From the NCBI GenBank assembly GCA_029961685.1, contig JARWKL010000005.1, forward strand, positions 19,868,164-19,932,163: 64,000 bases of DNA. The letters are read 5' to 3'. Of the stretch, positions 61,733 to 64,000 are shown in pieces. This stretch comes from Aristolochia californica. Lineage: Eukaryota; Streptophyta; Magnoliopsida; Piperales; Aristolochiaceae. The translations under genes and the position numbers were made by a program. The notes below the pieces were generated by a model. It worked only from the letters and a program-made list of their open reading frames with translations. It ran no database searches and had not been told where the DNA came from. How positions within the stretch are numbered: position 1 is the first letter of the stretch; each line of letters opens with the position of its first letter.

Positions 61733-64000
61733 GAATCCATAGGTCATTTGCATCTTTAACATGTTTCAAGCATGCATATCCATTTTTTAAAACATGTGTA
61801 GAAAAATCTCTTTCTCAAAAAAATTCGAGCTATTAGGGTTGAACTAGTGGAATTTCCAAAACATGGTTAACAAAAATTTTGTGTTCATTTTTGGTGTGTG
61901 AATAAATTTTATTTACTTAAATTTTTGTTTCTTTAAATTATTTCCATACATAAACTCTAAAATTTTCATTTTGTTCGATCTTTTTGCCTTTTATCGCTTT
62001 TTTTGTTTACGAGATTAAGGGAAAGTGAAAACTCAAGTTTTGATTTGAGAAAAAAGTATACATCTAAAATGGAAATGCACAATGCACAAATGTAGAGAGT
62101 GATAATTCCAAAAAGAGTCTGTAATTTTCAGGGATTGTAAACTCTTTTAAGTTTGTATATATCAGGTTCTGCAATCGTCGGGAAAAGGGGGAGGCGAGGG
62201 ATTTTTAACTAAGAGTTAACTCCCAATGCATAAGTCATTCCTTACAAAAATACAGCCCATTACACAAGATAAATCACTTTACAATAATCTATGATCTTTA
62301 GGTCACCTTTTTGTAAATGGGCAAAAAATGGCTTGTTTGACTCGAGTAAATATCCCACCGCACGTCCACTTGGGAATTTATTGTTGTTCTCATTACAAGG
62401 TTTGAATCCATAGGTCATTTGCATCTTTAACATGTTTCAAGCATGCATATTTATTTTTTAAACCAAGTGTTAAAAAATCTCGTTCTTATAAAATTCCTTG
62501 ATATAAGGGTTGAACTAGTGGAATTTCCCAAACTTGGATAACAAAACTTTTGTGTTCATTTGTGGTGTGTGAATAAATTTTCTTTACATACATTTGTTAT
62601 TGTTTTAAGTTCTTTCCATATATAAACTCTAACATTTTCATTTTGTTGTGATCTATTTGCCTTTTATCTCTTTTTTTTTTACAAGATGAAGGGAAAGTTA
62701 AAACTCAAGTTTTGATTTAAGAAAAAGTATAAATCTAAAATGGAAATGTGCAATGAAAAAATGTAGAGAGAGATAATTCCAAAAAGTGTCTGTAATTTTT
62801 AGGGATTGTAAACTCTTTTTAGTTTTTATATATCAGGTTTTGCTATCATCGGGAAAAGGGGGAGGCGGGTGAATTTTAACTGAGTGTTGACTCCCAATCA
62901 ATAAGTCATTCCATACAAAAATATAGCCCGTTACACATGATAAATCACTTTACAGTCATCAATGATCGTTAGGCCAGTTTTTTTATAAATGGGCAAAGTA
63001 ATGGCTTGTTTGATTCATGTAAATATCCCGCCACAAGTTCATTTCGGAATTTAATGTTATTCTTTTTAAAAGGATTGGATCCATAGGTCATTTGAATCTT
63101 TGACATGTTTCAAGATTGCATATGCATTTTTTCAAACATTTATAGAAAAATCTCTTTCTTTTAAAATTTCAAGCTATTAGGGTTGAACTAGTGGAATTTT
63201 CCAAACTTGGATAACAAAACTTTTGTGTTCATTTTTGGTGTCTGAATAAATTTTCTTTACTTACATTTGTTATTGCTTTAAATTCATTCCATGCATAAAC
63301 TCTAAAATTTTCATTTTGTTGTGATCTATTTGCCTTTTATCATTTTTTTCTTTCGAGATGAAGGGAAAGTGAAAATTCAAGTTTTGTTTTGAGAAAAAAG
63401 TATAAATCTAAAATGGAAATGCACAATGCAAAAATGTAGAGGGATAATTCCAAAAAGAGTCTGTAATTTTTAGGGATTGTAAACCCTTTTTAGTTTTTAT
63501 ATATCAGGTTTTGCAATCATGGGAAAAAGGGGAGGCGGGGAATTTTTAACTTAGTGTTGACTCGCAATCCATAAGTTATTCCTTACAAAAATATAGCCCA
63601 TTACGCCTGATAAATATTTTTTACAATCATCTATGATAGTAAGGTCAGCTTTTTGTAAATGGGCAAAATAATGGCTTGTTTGACTCGGGTAAATATCCCA
63701 CCACACGTTCACTTGGGAATTTAATGTTTTTCTCATTAAAAGGTTTGAATCCATAGGTCATTTGCATCCTTAACATGTTTCAAGCATGCATATCTATTTT
63801 TTAAAACATGTGTAGAAAAATCTCTTTCTTATAAAATTCTGAGATAGTAGGGTTGAACTAGTGGAATTTCCAAAACTTGGATAAGAAAAGTTTTGTGTTC
63901 ATTTGTGGTGTGTGAATAAATTTTATTTACTTACATTTGTTATTAGTTTAAATTTTTTCCATACATAAAGTTTGAAATTTAAATTTTGTTATGATCTATT
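61733..64000 (+). repeat. Terminal monomers, running off the right edge
   Basis: Anchors lie at 61733 (GAATCC), 62404 (GAATCC), 63077 and 63747 (GAATCC), all at 670-673 bp spacing. The last monomer is cut by the window after 254 bp. Three of four anchors have the same G-to-A change, suggesting a local subfamily. No array boundary is reached. Confidence 0.9.

Larger units (their letters stand above)
1..64000. repeat. Satellite DNA array, ~672 bp monomer, head to tail
   Basis: The whole window is built from one tandemly repeated monomer. The mark GGATCC, usually in the context GGTTTGGATCCATAGGTCAT, recurs at 329, 1001, 1675, 2311, 2985, 3658, 4333, 5011, 5686, 6357 and so on to 63747. The spacing is mostly 669-677 bp, and every monomer reads in the same direction. 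Exceptions are short monomers with internal deletions (378-660 bp) and three extended ones (951, 953 and 862 bp). I saw no foreign insert, gene or inverted segment longer than a few bases. Such arrays are typically centromeric, pericentromeric or subtelomeric heterochromatin; which one cannot be told here. The family is not one I recognise by name. Monomer length and methylation-type decay suggest a plant, as inference. Confidence 0.97.

Noticed and set aside
1..64000. CRISPR-like or bacterial repeat system, or ribosomal spacer repeats
   Set aside because: The repeat unit is about 672 bp with no unique spacers between units, there are no cas-like or rRNA genes, and composition and decay pattern are those of eukaryotic satellite DNA.

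Overview
This window looks like one uninterrupted block of eukaryotic satellite DNA. It is A+T-rich (about two thirds to 70% by eye) and made of head-to-tail monomers of about 672 bp, all in the same orientation. Using the BamHI-like core GGATCC (or a one- or two-base variant) as phase mark, I placed 95 anchors between 329 and 63747. One further anchor, near 51640, has been deleted. Both window edges fall inside a monomer, so the array continues on both sides. I found no protein-coding gene, rRNA, tRNA, transposon or unique spacer. The open reading frames present are short, mostly on the minus strand, and recur at fixed phases of the monomer.

The organism is most likely a plant, or another eukaryote with heavily methylated heterochromatin. 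The reasons are the long A+T-rich monomer, the array size and many CpG to TpG/CpA differences between monomers. I do not recognise the family by name, so the species is an inference only.

The array is a mosaic of higher-order repeats (HORs), where groups of different monomers were copied as a unit. (1) 0.3-10.04 kb: an 8-monomer HOR of about 5.35 kb (types A-B-C-D-E-F-A-F), one full copy and one cut short. (2) 10.05-14.18 kb and 19.36-23.48 kb: two copies of a block of about 4.1 kb (G-H-C'-I-J-K-L), separated by a third piece of the first HOR (E-F-A-B, 14.34-16.71 kb) and four unassigned monomers. (3) 27.3-30.56 kb: two copies of a dimer in which one monomer carries an extra internal 280 bp. 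(4) 30.56-41.23 kb: a P-Q-R-S set repeated after about 6.69 kb, enclosing a near-identical 1,326 bp tandem duplication at 33.42-36.07 kb. (5) 43.83-51.65 kb: three copies of a tetramer, the later ones shorter. (6) 53.1-58.87 kb: a five-monomer unit of about 3.3 kb, repeated once. (7) 58.9-64.0 kb: related monomers without a clear HOR, one with an internal duplication.

There is no gene network here. The interest lies in the record of unequal exchange, conversion-like patches, microhomology junctions and local homogenisation, and in conserved non-coding elements of the monomer (a G-rich purine tract and a cluster of short palindromes). All identity and boundary statements come from reading the sequence; none was computed by alignment.
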